From: Hyphomonadaceae bacterium | GTDB lineage: Bacteria > Pseudomonadota > Alphaproteobacteria > Caulobacterales > Aquidulcibacteraceae | Length of the DNA stretch: 60,243 nucleotides | Assembly (NCBI GenBank): GCA_016791385.1 | Contig: JAEUMR010000021.1 | Coordinates: 1 to 60,243 of the forward strand | Reading direction: 5' to 3' | Shown here: positions 17,941 through 29,307 of the stretch, piece by piece | How positions within the stretch are numbered: position 1 is the stretch's first letter | Layout: each line of letters opens with the position of its first letter | Translations under genes and position numbers: made by a program | The notes under the pieces: generated by a model | What the model was told of the DNA's origin: nothing | Seen by the model: only the letters and a program-made list of their open reading frames with translations | Databases searched by the model: none

Positions 17941-20147
17941 TGCCGCAGCTCTTCATCGAACTCTTCTCCGAGGAAATCCCGGCGCGGATGCAGAAGCGCG
18001 CCGAGGACGATCTGGCGCGCATGCTGCGTGAGAAGCTGAACGCGCGCGGGCTTGCGTTCGCGCAGCTGCAGACGTTTTCAACCCCGCGCCGGCTCGGCCT
18101 CTGCATCGAAGACTGCCCGGATAAGGCGGCCGATGTGAACGAGGAGCGCAAGGGTCCGCGCGTGGGCGCGCCGGAGCAGGCGATCCAGGGCTTCCTGAAG
18201 AGCGCGGGGCTTGCTTCGATCGATCAAGCCGAGGTGGTCGAAGACAAGAAGGGCGCGTTCTACGTTGCGCGCATCGAGCGCGCCGGGCGGGCAACGCCGG
18301 AGATCGTGCAGGAGGTGCTGCCGGAAATCATCCGCAGCTTCCCGTGGCCGAAATCGATGCGCTCGGGCGAGAGCGACCTGCAATGGGTGCGCCCGCTGCA
18401 CAATATCTGCTGCACCTTCGACAAGCGTCCCGTGAAGATCGACGTCGCCGGCGTGCCGAGCGAAGCGAAGACGTGGGGCCATCGCTTCCACGATCCGGCG
18501 CCGATTGCGGTGACGAGTTTCGAGAAATGGGACAGCGATCTGCGCAGCGCCAAGGTGGTGCCGTTCCGCGCCGACCGGCGCAGCTACATCGAAGGCTGCA
18601 TCGAAGACGAATGCGCTTCGCGGGGCCTCGAATGGGTGCGCGACGAGGGGTTGCTGGAAGAAGTGGTCGGCCTAGTGGAATGGCCGCGCGTGATCTTCGG
18701 CGACATGGACCCGGCGTTCCTGGACTTGCCGGGCGAAGTGATCCGCCTGTCGATGCGCACGCACCAGAAATATTTCGCCGTGCGCGACCCGAAGACCGGC
18801 AAGCTGGCGCCGCACTTCATCGCCGTGGCTAACGTCGACGCCAAGGATGGCGGACGCGCGATCGCGGCGGGAAATGCGCGCGTTCTGTCAGCGCGCCTGA
18901 ACGATGCGCGCTTCTTCTGGGATACCGACAAGAAAACGCCGCTCTTCACCGAAGAGCGCAAGGCGAAGCTGGAGAAGATCGTCTTCCACCAGAAGCTGGG
19001 CTCAGTGTGGGACAAGGTCGAGCGCGTGAAGGCGCTGGCGGTCGAGTTGTGCGACGTGACGGGCGCGGATCGCGCGCTGGTCGAACGCGCAGCTGAGCTT
19101 TGCAAGATGGATTTGGTGACGGAAACCGTCGGCGAGTTTCCGGAATTGCAGGGGCAGGTGGGGCGCCAGCTTTATCTCGCAGAACTCGCTTCTCCCTCCC
19201 CCCTTGCGGGGGAGGGCGGGGTGGGGGGTGCAAGCGGCGCCTCTTCAGCAAAGCGCGCCGCCGTCACCCCCACCCCCAACCCCGCCCCGCAAGGGGGCGG
19301 GGAGTCGATCGCCGCCGCGATCGAAGATCACTACCGTCCGCTCGGCCCAAACGACCGCGTGCCGGAGGACAAAGTCGCCGTAACGCTCTCGCTGGCGGAC
19401 AAGCTGGATACGCTGGTTGGGCTGTGGATCATCGCTGGCGAGAAGCCGACAGGCAGTTCGGATGCGTTCGGCTTGCGGCGCGCGGCACTTGGAAGTGTTC
19501 GAACGATTCTGTCCAACGCTGTCCGGGTGGAAATGGCTCGAGCGATCGACAAGGCACTCGATCAATTTGACAGAACCGAAGGGAATCTGATCGCAGCGGG
19601 CGTAAATGCGCTCTCCGACGTACAAGAGTTCTTCGCCGATCGCCTCAAAGTTCAGCTCCGCGATCAAGGCAAACGCCACGACCTCGTCGACGCCGTGTTC
19701 GCGCTCGGCGACGACGATCTCGTTCGCATCGTCGCGCGTGTCGAAGCGCTCGACGCGTTCCTGAAAACCGAAGACGGCGCGAACTTGCTCGCGGGCTATA
19801 AGCGCGCGGCGAATATTCTCGCGGCGGAAGAGAAGAAGGGCAAAGGGCTCAGCGAGGCTGATCTTGCGTCGCCGATCGACGCCAAGTTGTTAGGCGAACC
19901 GGCCGAGAAGGCGCTGCACGAGGCGCTGGAGAAAGCGCTGCCGGCGGCGCGCGCGGCGGTGGAGAAGGAAGAGTTTGGCCAAGCGATGAAAGCGCTCGCC
20001 GGCTTGCGTTCGCCGGTCGATGCGTTCTTCGATAAGGTTCTCGTCAACGCGCCGGAGGAACAGGTCCGGCGCAACCGGCTTCTGCTGCTCTCGCGCTTTC
20101 GGGAAGCGCTGTCCGCCGTGGCGGACTTCTCGAAGATCGAGGGCTAG
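17940..20147 (+). CDS. glyS: glycine--tRNA ligase beta subunit
   Basis: The beta subunit that binds tRNA-Gly in the (alpha-beta)2 enzyme, 735 residues. It opens with the standard FIELFSEEIPARMQ and contains the HD-like region, ending with a DALR-type anticodon domain carrying the FDKVLVNA segment. The start at 17940 overlaps the glyQ stop. Between LYLAELA and IAAAIEDHYRPLGP there is an insert of about 38 residues rich in Pro, Gly and Ser, encoded by a palindromic repeat (19192-19304) that keeps the frame open. The insert falls where homologues have a few residues, so the protein is probably still functional. Confidence 0.95.
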   Translation: MPQLFIELFSEEIPARMQKRAEDDLARMLREKLNARGLAFAQLQTFSTPRRLGLCIEDCPDKAADVNEERKGPRVGAPEQAIQGFLKSAGLASIDQAEVVEDKKGAFYVARIERAGRATPEIVQEVLPEIIRSFPWPKSMRSGESDLQWVRPLHNICCTFDKRPVKIDVAGVPSEAKTWGHRFHDPAPIAVTSFEKWDSDLRSAKVVPFRADRRSYIEGCIEDECASRGLEWVRDEGLLEEVVGLVEWPRVIFGDMDPAFLDLPGEVIRLSMRTHQKYFAVRDPKTGKLAPHFIAVANVDAKDGGRAIAAGNARVLSARLNDARFFWDTDKKTPLFTEERKAKLEKIVFHQKLGSVWDKVERVKALAVELCDVTGADRALVERAAELCKMDLVTETVGEFPELQGQVGRQLYLAELASPSPLAGEGGVGGASGASSAKRAAVTPTPNPAPQGGGESIAAAIEDHYRPLGPNDRVPEDKVAVTLSLADKLDTLVGLWIIAGEKPTGSSDAFGLRRAALGSVRTILSNAVRVEMARAIDKALDQFDRTEGNLIAAGVNALSDVQEFFADRLKVQLRDQGKRHDLVDAVFALGDDDLVRIVARVEALDAFLKTEDGANLLAGYKRAANILAAEEKKGKGLSEADLASPIDAKLLGEPAEKALHEALEKALPAARAAVEKEEFGQAMKALAGLRSPVDAFFDKVLVNAPEEQVRRNRLLLLSRFREALSAVADFSKIEG
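19192..19304. repeat. palindromic repeat element inside glyS
   Basis: Two arms of 39-40 bp (19192-19230 and 19265-19304) are inverted copies, roughly 85 percent alike, around a 34-bp centre. Each arm has its own small palindrome (CCCCTTGCGGGG type). This resembles the REP-like elements usually found between genes in alphaproteobacteria. Here it lies in frame within a coding sequence. Confidence 0.8.
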
Positions 20148-20207
20148 CAATTCGCGCCCGCCACGCTCTCGCTTGGGGCGTGGCGCGTTGCTGTGAGAGT
20201 GAGAGCG

Positions 20208-22877
<2,670 letters not shown>

Positions 22878-23106
22878 GACGGCGACGCGCCCCAGAGGCC
22901 GCTGCCGAGCCTGAGTCCCGCTCTGGCGCCACTTTCCGTAGCGGCAAGCGCGGGCTTGCCCCGCGGCGGGGCGCCGCGCCCCAGATGGGTTAAATTCGCT
23001 TCCGGCACGATCCTGGCAAGGCTTTGCCCGATTTGGGCTTTTCGCCTGTGGCCGAGGCGCCGCGGTGGCCGGCGGATGTCGGCAGATCAGCGGTGGAATT
23101 GCGACT

Positions 23107-24300
23107 ATGACAGAAAAGTCAATCGCCCCATCCGCCCCCGTCCGGTATGCCGCCCAGGCCTGCCGGCAAATGATTGTGCAGGCGAAACGGTCAGCGCTGT
23201 TACTGAATACTGTGCGCTGGACTGTCCCAAAACTGGACGCTGTTAAGCGGGGCTTAATGCATTTGTCGTTGTTCTGGCGTCGTCTGGGCCTCTTCGCGGG
23301 CGCCTTACGGACGCAAGTGATGGTGGAGTTCGAACGAAACCCGTTGGCGGTTCGCCAGGGTGCGGCGACGGTCATGTGCCTCGCGGCTGCGGCCGTGGCC
23401 ATGCCGGTCATCTCCCATCGCGCCGCCGAGCAACGCGAGGGCGCTGAATGGGCCGCAACCTCGACAGCGTTCCAAGCCCAATTGCAGCAAAGCCTGCTGG
23501 CCGATCCCAATGCGCGCGTCGAACTGACCTCGCTGCGCACCAATGATGGTTTACGTGCGCGCGGCAGCGCGCCCCTGTTCGAAAGCGCCGACGCCCGCGC
23601 CATGATGGTGCAGGCGGTGCTGCGCGGCCCCAGCGCGACCGCCGAGGCGGCCGAGCGAGTCGAGCCGCAGATTGATCCGCGCCAGCTGAACTGCCTGGCG
23701 CAGGCGGTCTATTTTGAAGCGCGCGGCGAGAGCCAGCGCGGCCAGGTCGCGGTCGCCGAAGTGGTGATGAACCGCGTCCGCTCCGGCTATTATCCGAACT
23801 CGGTCTGCGGCGTGGTCTATCAGGGCTCGCACCGCTCGATCGGCTGCCAATTCACCTTCACTTGCGATGGCTCGCTGGGTCACCGTCCGCGCGGCCGCGC
23901 CTGGGAGCGCGCCCAACGCGTCGCCACCGCGGTGATGTTGGGCTACACCCGCCCGATCACCCAGAACGCCACGCACTATCACACGCACGCCGTGAACCCG
24001 GTCTGGAATTCGGGCCTGGTGCGCACGACGTCCATCGGCGACCACGTCTTCTATCGTTTCCCGAACCGCTCCGAGCGGGCCTATTATCAGGCTGCGCTGG
24101 CGCGCCGTCAGGGTTCGTGGGCTGGCCGCCGCCACGCTGGCGAGCTGCCTGCGGACGAGGTGCTGGCGCCGGAACTGGAGATGGACGCGACCGAAGCGGC
24201 CCAGACCGCGCCGGCCGATGCCGCCGTCCCGGCCGCCACCGATGCTTCGGCGGCCCCGTCGCAGACGGCTGCCCCGGCAGCGGGCGACATCGCCACCTGA
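23107..24300 (+). CDS. SleB-type cell wall hydrolase
   Basis: A peptidoglycan hydrolase of the Hydrolase_2 (SleB/CwlJ) family. The catalytic domain is at the C-terminal half: LNCLAQAVYFEARGE with the key glutamate, VAEVVMNRV, and later NATHYHTHAVNPVW. The tail is Ala/Pro-rich. A hydrophobic anchor (VMCLAAAAVAMPVIS) precedes it. The start is uncertain: 23107 gives a long N-terminus with unusually AT-rich codons, including two TTA, and a perfect CtrA-like box at 23243-23257. If that box is a promoter, translation would begin at ATG 23320 (MVEFERN). The domain assignment does not depend on this. Confidence 0.85.
   Translation: MTEKSIAPSAPVRYAAQACRQMIVQAKRSALLLNTVRWTVPKLDAVKRGLMHLSLFWRRLGLFAGALRTQVMVEFERNPLAVRQGAATVMCLAAAAVAMPVISHRAAEQREGAEWAATSTAFQAQLQQSLLADPNARVELTSLRTNDGLRARGSAPLFESADARAMMVQAVLRGPSATAEAAERVEPQIDPRQLNCLAQAVYFEARGESQRGQVAVAEVVMNRVRSGYYPNSVCGVVYQGSHRSIGCQFTFTCDGSLGHRPRGRAWERAQRVATAVMLGYTRPITQNATHYHTHAVNPVWNSGLVRTTSIGDHVFYRFPNRSERAYYQAALARRQGSWAGRRHAGELPADEVLAPELEMDATEAAQTAPADAAVPAATDASAAPSQTAAPAAGDIAT
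23243..23257 (+). promoter_or_regulatory. perfect CtrA-like box TTAA-N7-TTAA
   Basis: TTAAGCGGGGCTTAA matches the CtrA consensus exactly. It lies ahead of the hydrophobic anchor and catalytic domain of the cell-wall hydrolase, 63 bp before the alternative ATG at 23320. Confidence 0.5.
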
Positions 24301-24303
24301 CGC

Positions 24304-25104
24304 TTAGTCGTCAGTCATCATCCGCTTGAGCTGATTGCGCAGCATGCCCGGGAAGAACCGGGCGGCGAAGCGTGCGCGCTCCGCCGCTTGGCCGACCATG
24401 TAATGGGTATCCTTGCCGTGTGCGGCGTCCCAAGCGCGTTCGGCGGCCATGCGCACCGGATAGATCGGCGTCTTCTGCTCGGTGAGCCGGTCGCGGATGC
24501 GAAAGTTGCTGCCATCGCCAGGAGCGCCGTCGAGAATCGCGGTGTCGACGAACCACGGCATCAGGCTGACGACGCGGATGCCGTAGCGGCCATATTCGAC
24601 ATCGAGTGATTCCGTGAGGCCGCGGACGCCAAACTTGGTGGCGCAATAGACCGCCATTTTCGGCGAACCGACGACGCCTGCGACGGAAGCGGTGTTGACG
24701 ATGCGTGCGCCGGGCGTCTCGCGCAGCAGCGGCAGCGCGGCGATGGCGCCATTGATCACGCCCTTGAGATTCACATCGATGGTGAGGTCGATGTCCTCGG
24801 GCGGCATCTCCTCAAGCCAGCCGCCTTTGCCGACGCCGGCATTGTTGAACAGCACGTGCATGCGCCGATTGGTGGCTTGGCCGAAGGCCTCGACCGCACG
24901 CGCCCATCCGGCGCGGTCGCGCACGTCAAACACCATCGAGATGCGCTGCCCTTCGGGAAGGCTGGCGGCGGTTTCATCGAGGCCCTGCTGATTGACGTCG
25001 AACAGGCCGACGAACCAGCCGCGTTCGGCGAAGAGTTGCGCCGTCGCACGGCCGATGCCGGAGCCTGCGCCGGTGATGAAGATGGATTTTTGCTGCTCAG
25101 CCAT
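24304..25104 (-). CDS. SDR family oxidoreductase
   Basis: A 266-residue short-chain dehydrogenase. The cofactor motif TGAGSGIG lies near the N-terminus, NNAG near 87-90, and the catalytic SVAG...YCATK segment follows. The start at 25104 (MAEQQKS) is preferred because the family motif then begins at the usual distance; an ATG ten codons upstream exists. The C-terminal extension with AARFFPGMLR is longer than in minimal SDRs. The substrate is unknown. It follows the GlxA-type regulator gene on the same strand after 33 bp and may be co-transcribed. Confidence 0.88.
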   Translation of the reverse strand: MAEQQKSIFITGAGSGIGRATAQLFAERGWFVGLFDVNQQGLDETAASLPEGQRISMVFDVRDRAGWARAVEAFGQATNRRMHVLFNNAGVGKGGWLEEMPPEDIDLTIDVNLKGVINGAIAALPLLRETPGARIVNTASVAGVVGSPKMAVYCATKFGVRGLTESLDVEYGRYGIRVVSLMPWFVDTAILDGAPGDGSNFRIRDRLTEQKTPIYPVRMAAERAWDAAHGKDTHYMVGQAAERARFAARFFPGMLRNQLKRMMTDD

Positions 25105-25137
25105 AGCCACGAGTGGTCCGCCGGAATGGGCCATCCG

Positions 25138-26103
25138 TCAAGGAGAACGCAGCGTTCGCCGCAGCGCGGCAGGGGGCGCGCCGTAGACGCGGATGAAGGC
25201 GCGGCGCATGCGCTCGGAATCGCCAAAGCCCGTGCGGCGCGCGATCTCCTGAATGGCGCCGCCGCGCGCAAGCGCGGCGCGAGCGGCATCCACGCGCAGC
25301 CGCTCAACCGCCTTCGCCGGCGTCACGCCGGTTTCAGCCGCGTAAGCGCGGGCAAAATTGCGCGGGCTCATCGCCGCGCGCGCCGCGAGCGCTTGCACCG
25401 AGAGCTCTGCGGCAAGGTGGGTGCGCATCCATGCGTTGAGATCGGCAAAGCGCGCGCTCTCAAGGTCGAGCAGCGCCGAGTGTTGCGCTTGCCCGCCGGG
25501 ACGCTTGGCGTAGACCACCATCTCGCGCGCGACCTCGGCGGCGATGTCGACGCCGAGATCGGCTTCGATCATGGCGAGCGCGAGATCGATGCCTGCGGTG
25601 ACGCCTGCGGAGGTCCAGACGTTTCCGTCCTGTACGTGGATGCGATCGGCCTCGACGCGCACATCGGGAAACAGCCGCGCCAGCACTGGCGCCTGGCGCC
25701 AATGCGTCGTGCAGGTCCTGCCTTCAAGCAAGCCCGCCGCCGCTAGCACGAAGGCGCCGGTGCAGACGCTGGCGACGCGCCGCGCGCGCCTGGGCGCAGC
25801 GCGTAGCGCCTTGAGCAGCGGGGCATCGCTCATCGCCTCCGCCGTGCCTTGGCCGCCAACGACAATCAGCGTGTCAACGCGCGAACGCGGGCTGAGCGCC
25901 ACCGCTGGCATTGGCACGCCGGACGAAGATGCGACGAGTCCGGCGCGCGCAGCGCTTGTCTTCACCCTGTAGGCGCCGGGCGCGAAGCGGGCGGCGATTT
26001 CGAACGCGGCGATGGGGCCGGCGGCGTCCAGGATCTGGAAGTCCGGGAACAGCACGATTTCGATTGCGCGCGGCTTTGGCGGGAAACGAGGGTTCTTTGA
26101 CAT
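25138..26103 (-). CDS. GlxA-type regulator (DJ-1/PfpI plus AraC domains)
   Basis: A 321-residue transcription regulator made of an N-terminal DJ-1/PfpI-like domain (about 10-180, nucleophile-elbow sequence SVCTGAFVLAAAG) and a C-terminal AraC-type double helix-turn-helix (about 215-315, ending GFGDSERMRRAFIRVYG). This architecture is called GlxA-like; known members regulate small-molecule catabolism. It is divergent from another DJ-1/PfpI protein gene, with 53 bp between the starts, so both are probably controlled from the shared region. Confidence 0.9.
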   Translation of the reverse strand: MSKNPRFPPKPRAIEIVLFPDFQILDAAGPIAAFEIAARFAPGAYRVKTSAARAGLVASSSGVPMPAVALSPRSRVDTLIVVGGQGTAEAMSDAPLLKALRAAPRRARRVASVCTGAFVLAAAGLLEGRTCTTHWRQAPVLARLFPDVRVEADRIHVQDGNVWTSAGVTAGIDLALAMIEADLGVDIAAEVAREMVVYAKRPGGQAQHSALLDLESARFADLNAWMRTHLAAELSVQALAARAAMSPRNFARAYAAETGVTPAKAVERLRVDAARAALARGGAIQEIARRTGFGDSERMRRAFIRVYGAPPAALRRTLRSP

Positions 26104-26156
26104 TTCCGCCAGAACCTCGGCGCGCCATGATGGCGATGTCAACCCAGGGGAGCGCC

Positions 26157-26840
26157 ATGGCCGCGCAACTTCGCATCGTTTTCATCCTCTACCCGCGCCT
26201 GACGCAGCTGGATTTCACCGGCCCTTATGAGGTGCTCTCGCGCATGCCCGGGGCGGAGGTGATCGTCGCTTCCAAGGATGGCGGCACGCTGCAGAGCGAA
26301 ATGGGCCTCGCCTTCGCCAATCTGCGCGCGCTCGCCGACATCGACCATGCCGACATGATCATGATCCCCGGCGGACCGGGGCAGACCGACGCGATGCTCG
26401 ATCCCGCCTTCATGGCTGAGGTCAAGCGGCTGGGCGAGGGCGCGCAATACGTGACCGCCGTCTGCACCGGCTCGCTGATCCTGGGCGCCGCAGGCTTGCT
26501 GACGGGCAAGCGCGCGGGCTCACACTGGGCCTATCGCGATCTGTTGCCGATGTTCGGCGCGATCCCCGATCCTGCGCGCGTGGTGCGCGACGGCAATGCG
26601 ATCACGGGCGGGGGCGTCACCGCCGGTATCGACATTGCACTCAGCATCGTCGCTGACCTTGCCGGCGCTGAGGCGGCGAAGACGATTCAGCTTGCGCTCG
26701 AATATGCCCCGGCGCCGCCGTTCAATTGCGGCCGCCCCGAAACAGCCGAGCCGCAGACGGTGGAGGCGGTGAAGCAGCTGTTCTCGCGCTTCGCAGAGCA
26801 GCGCAAGGAAGCGATCGAGCACTTGACGGGAGCAGCGTAG
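26157..26840 (+). CDS. DJ-1/PfpI-family protein
   Basis: A 227-residue stand-alone DJ-1/PfpI protein, similar in type to isonitrile hydratase InhA. The conserved glutamate lies in the GPYEVL segment, the nucleophile cysteine in TAVCTGSLILGAAG, and GSHWAYRD follows. The start at 26157 has GGGGAG upstream. Its pairing with the divergent GlxA-type regulator, which carries a related sensor domain, suggests a common ligand; this is inference. Its stop overlaps the GTG start of the next gene. Confidence 0.88.
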   Translation: MAAQLRIVFILYPRLTQLDFTGPYEVLSRMPGAEVIVASKDGGTLQSEMGLAFANLRALADIDHADMIMIPGGPGQTDAMLDPAFMAEVKRLGEGAQYVTAVCTGSLILGAAGLLTGKRAGSHWAYRDLLPMFGAIPDPARVVRDGNAITGGGVTAGIDIALSIVADLAGAEAAKTIQLALEYAPAPPFNCGRPETAEPQTVEAVKQLFSRFAEQRKEAIEHLTGAA

Positions 26841-27073
26841 TGCTGGAGCTGCGGCCCAATTGCGAAATCTGCGACTGCGACCTGCCGCCGGAGAGCAGCA
26901 ATGCGCGCATCTGTAGCTTTGAGTGCACCTTCTGCGCAGCGTGCGCGGATGGTGAGCTCAAAGGTCGGTGCCCGAATTGCGGCGGCAAGCTCGAGGTGCG
27001 GCCGGTGCGTCCCGCGCAAGCGCTGGTGAAGTATCCCGCATCGACCAAACGGGTTCTGCGCAAGCGCGGCTAG
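26840..27073 (+). CDS. DUF1272 small zinc-ribbon protein
   Basis: A 77-residue protein matching DUF1272: ELRPNCEICDCDLPP opens it, followed by CSFECTFCAAC and CPNCGG. Eight or more cysteines in CxxC pairs indicate zinc binding. GTG at 26840 overlaps the upstream stop (TAGTG), showing coupling to the DJ-1/PfpI gene. The family has no established function that I know. It converges on yqgE with a 4-bp overlap. Confidence 0.88.
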   Translation: MLELRPNCEICDCDLPPESSNARICSFECTFCAACADGELKGRCPNCGGKLEVRPVRPAQALVKYPASTKRVLRKRG

Positions 27074-27630
27074 GCGCGGCCGGCTTCGCCCATCATCGAT
27101 GCGGCGTCGAATCCGAAGCGTTGCAGTGCGGCGGGCCATTTGTTTTGATGGTCTTGACCAAACACGATCGCATCGTCGGCGTCGATCACCATCCAGGCAT
27201 TGTGCCTGAGTTCATCCTCAAGCTGGCCTGCGCCCCAGCCGGCGCAGCCCAGCGCCAGCGTGAACTTGGACGGCGCTTGCGTGCTGGCGACAGCTTCCAG
27301 TACATCGCGTGTCGCCGTGAGGCTGATCTCATCGGTCACTTCCTGCGTCGCGCCTTCGGCGCTGAAATCGCTGGAGTGGAGAACAAAGCCGCGGTCTTGC
27401 CGCACCGGACCGCCATCGAGCACCGCGGTCGCGCTTAAGTCGGTTGTCGCCTCCAAGCCGAGGTGGCCGAGCACTTCATCGAGCGTGACGTCGTCTTTGG
27501 GCTTATTGACAATGACGCCCATCGCATGCTCGGCGTCATGCGCGCAGATCATGATGACGCTGTGGTGGAAACGGGGATCGCCGATCCCCGGCATCGCCAC
27601 CAAAAGCTTGCCAGCCAGACTTTCGCTCAT
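27070..27630 (-). CDS. YqgE/AlgH family protein
   Basis: A 186-residue DUF179 protein. Typical landmarks are LLVAMPGIGDPRFHHSVIMIC at the N-terminus, GVIVNKP, DGGPV, and the LGCAGWGAGQLEDEL motif. Family members are widely conserved but their biochemical role is unsettled, and the AlgH name comes from an early Pseudomonas alginate study. It is divergent from the peroxiredoxin gene with about 96 bp between the starts. Confidence 0.93.
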   Translation of the reverse strand: MSESLAGKLLVAMPGIGDPRFHHSVIMICAHDAEHAMGVIVNKPKDDVTLDEVLGHLGLEATTDLSATAVLDGGPVRQDRGFVLHSSDFSAEGATQEVTDEISLTATRDVLEAVASTQAPSKFTLALGCAGWGAGQLEDELRHNAWMVIDADDAIVFGQDHQNKWPAALQRFGFDAASMMGEAGRA

Positions 27631-27726
27631 AGGCAATCGTCGCCCCGCGGGCGATTTCGCGCAAGGGCGCACTCGCAATCCTACTGCAGGCACACTAGAT
27701 TGCCGCCAAATCAGACGGAGAACGCC

Positions 27727-28209
27727 ATGATCAAGGTTGGAGACAAGCTGCCCGACGTCCAGTTCAATGTGCCGACAGCGGAAGGGATGAAGCCGATGCG
27801 CACTGCGGACGTGTTCGCCGGCAAGACTGTGGCGCTGTTCGCGGTTCCCGGCGCCTTCACGCCGACCTGTTCGGCGCGCCATCTGCCGAGCTTCCGCGAA
27901 CTTGCGGGCGATCTCAAGGCCAAGGGCGTCGACACCATCGCCTGCACCGCCGTGAACGACCATTTCGTCATGAGCGCCTGGGCCAAAGATCAGGGCGTGC
28001 AAGACAGCATCGTCATGCTGGCGGACGGATCGGCCGAGTTCGCGCGCGCGGTGGGCCTCGACGCCGACTTTTCCAAGTTCGGCATGGGCCCGCGCTCGAA
28101 GCGCTATTCAATGCTCGTCAAGGATGGGGTGGTACAACAGCTGAACCTTGAAGAAGGTGGTGAATACAAGGTTTCTAGCGCTGAGCATTTGCTGGGTCAG
28201 TTAGGCTGA
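27727..28209 (+). CDS. peroxiredoxin (Prx5-type)
   Basis: Reduces hydrogen peroxide and organic peroxides in the cytoplasm. It has 160 residues with the Prx5 signature PGAFTPTCSARHLP; the peroxidatic cysteine is C48. A further cysteine in TIACTAVND is the usual structural or resolving candidate. The reductant is probably glutathione or thioredoxin, as in the family. It is a single gene divergent from yqgE. Confidence 0.93.
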   Translation: MIKVGDKLPDVQFNVPTAEGMKPMRTADVFAGKTVALFAVPGAFTPTCSARHLPSFRELAGDLKAKGVDTIACTAVNDHFVMSAWAKDQGVQDSIVMLADGSAEFARAVGLDADFSKFGMGPRSKRYSMLVKDGVVQQLNLEEGGEYKVSSAEHLLGQLG

Positions 28210-28251
28210 TCTTAAGCCGGCCGGCGCCGCAGAAGCGGCGGGGGAAGAGCG

Positions 28252-29190
28252 ATGGAATACGCTGCGGTGTTTTTGGCGGCGATGGCGCTGGTGCTTGCAT
28301 TCAGCTCCATCAAGATCGTGCCGCAAGGCCGGCAATTTACGGCTGAGCGGTTCGGGCGCTACACGCGCACGCTGCGCCCTGGCATCTCCTTCTTGGTGCC
28401 GTTCGTCGATCGCGTCGGCCGGCGCATGTCGATGATGGAAACCGTGCTCGACGTGCCGCGCCAGGATGTCATCACCAAGGACAACGCGGTCGTCTCTGTT
28501 GACGCAGTCGTGTTCATTCAGGTGATCGATGCGCCGAAGGCTGCGTACGAGGTCGAAAACCTGCGCCTGGCGATCCAGAACCTCTGCATGACCAACACAC
28601 GCACCGTCGTCGGCTCGATGGATCTCGACGAGGTGCTGAGCCAGCGCGATGCCATCAACGCGCGCCTGCTTGAGGTTGTCGATGCTGCAACGACGGCGTG
28701 GGGCACCAAGGTGCTGCGCGTCGAGATCAAGGATCTGACACCGCCGGCGGACCTCACTCAGGCGATGGCGCGGCAAATGAAGGCCGAGCGCGAACGCCGG
28801 GCGCAAATTCTGGAAGCGGAAGGCGACAAGGCGGCGGCGATCCTGCGCGCCGAGGGCGCCAAGCAGGCCGCCATACTTCAAGCCGAAGGCCGCCGCGAAG
28901 CCGCGTTCCGCGACGCGGAGGCGCGTGAGCGCGAAGCGGAGGCCGAAGCGAAGGCGACCGACATGGTCAGCCAGGCGATCTCCAAGGGCGATGTCAACGC
29001 CATCCGCTACTTCCTCGGCCTCAAATACGTCGAGGCGTTCGGCGCCTTGGCGACGTCCAACCAGCAACGCACGGTGATCGTGCCGGCAGACTTGTCTGGC
29101 TTGGCCGGTCTGGTCGAAGGCCTGCGTGCGCTGAACGCGCAAGGCGGCGAAGCGGGCGGACCGCGTACGGCCGTTCCGCCAACGCGGTAA
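28252..29190 (+). CDS. SPFH/band 7 (stomatin-like) membrane protein
   Basis: A 312-residue SPFH protein of the QmcA/stomatin type. A short N-terminal membrane segment is followed by the band-7 domain ([17 protein letters not shown], then [20 protein letters not shown]) and a long Ala/Glu/Arg coiled coil (about 190-245). Such proteins form membrane-bound rings and work with NfeD partners, here encoded directly downstream. The stop codon lies within the first bases of the inverted repeat at 29189-29267. Confidence 0.93.
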   Translation: MEYAAVFLAAMALVLAFSSIKIVPQGRQFTAERFGRYTRTLRPGISFLVPFVDRVGRRMSMMETVLDVPRQDVITKDNAVVSVDAVVFIQVIDAPKAAYEVENLRLAIQNLCMTNTRTVVGSMDLDEVLSQRDAINARLLEVVDAATTAWGTKVLRVEIKDLTPPADLTQAMARQMKAERERRAQILEAEGDKAAAILRAEGAKQAAILQAEGRREAAFRDAEAREREAEAEAKATDMVSQAISKGDVNAIRYFLGLKYVEAFGALATSNQQRTVIVPADLSGLAGLVEGLRALNAQGGEAGGPRTAVPPTR

Positions 29191-29267
29191 AGGAGCGCGG
29201 GTCTTCAGACCCGCATTCTTCCCGCCCGGACGGTGTGAAGTGCGGGTCTGAAGACCCGCGCTCCTTT
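29189..29267. repeat. 27-bp perfect inverted repeat between the SPFH and NfeD genes
   Basis: 29189-29215 and 29241-29267 are exact reverse complements around a 25-nt centre. Each arm also contains its own palindrome (GCGGGTCT/AGACCCGC). It looks like a dispersed palindromic element inserted in the operon. Confidence 0.85.
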
Positions 29268-29307
29268 GGGGCTCGCGCACTCGCGCCGCAATCGCTACAT
29301 TGATCCC

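Noticed and set aside
22878-23106. Several GC-rich hairpins between ppdK and the cell-wall hydrolase
   Set aside because: Stems are short, overlapping and lack a T tract; they are what 75 percent GC DNA gives by chance.
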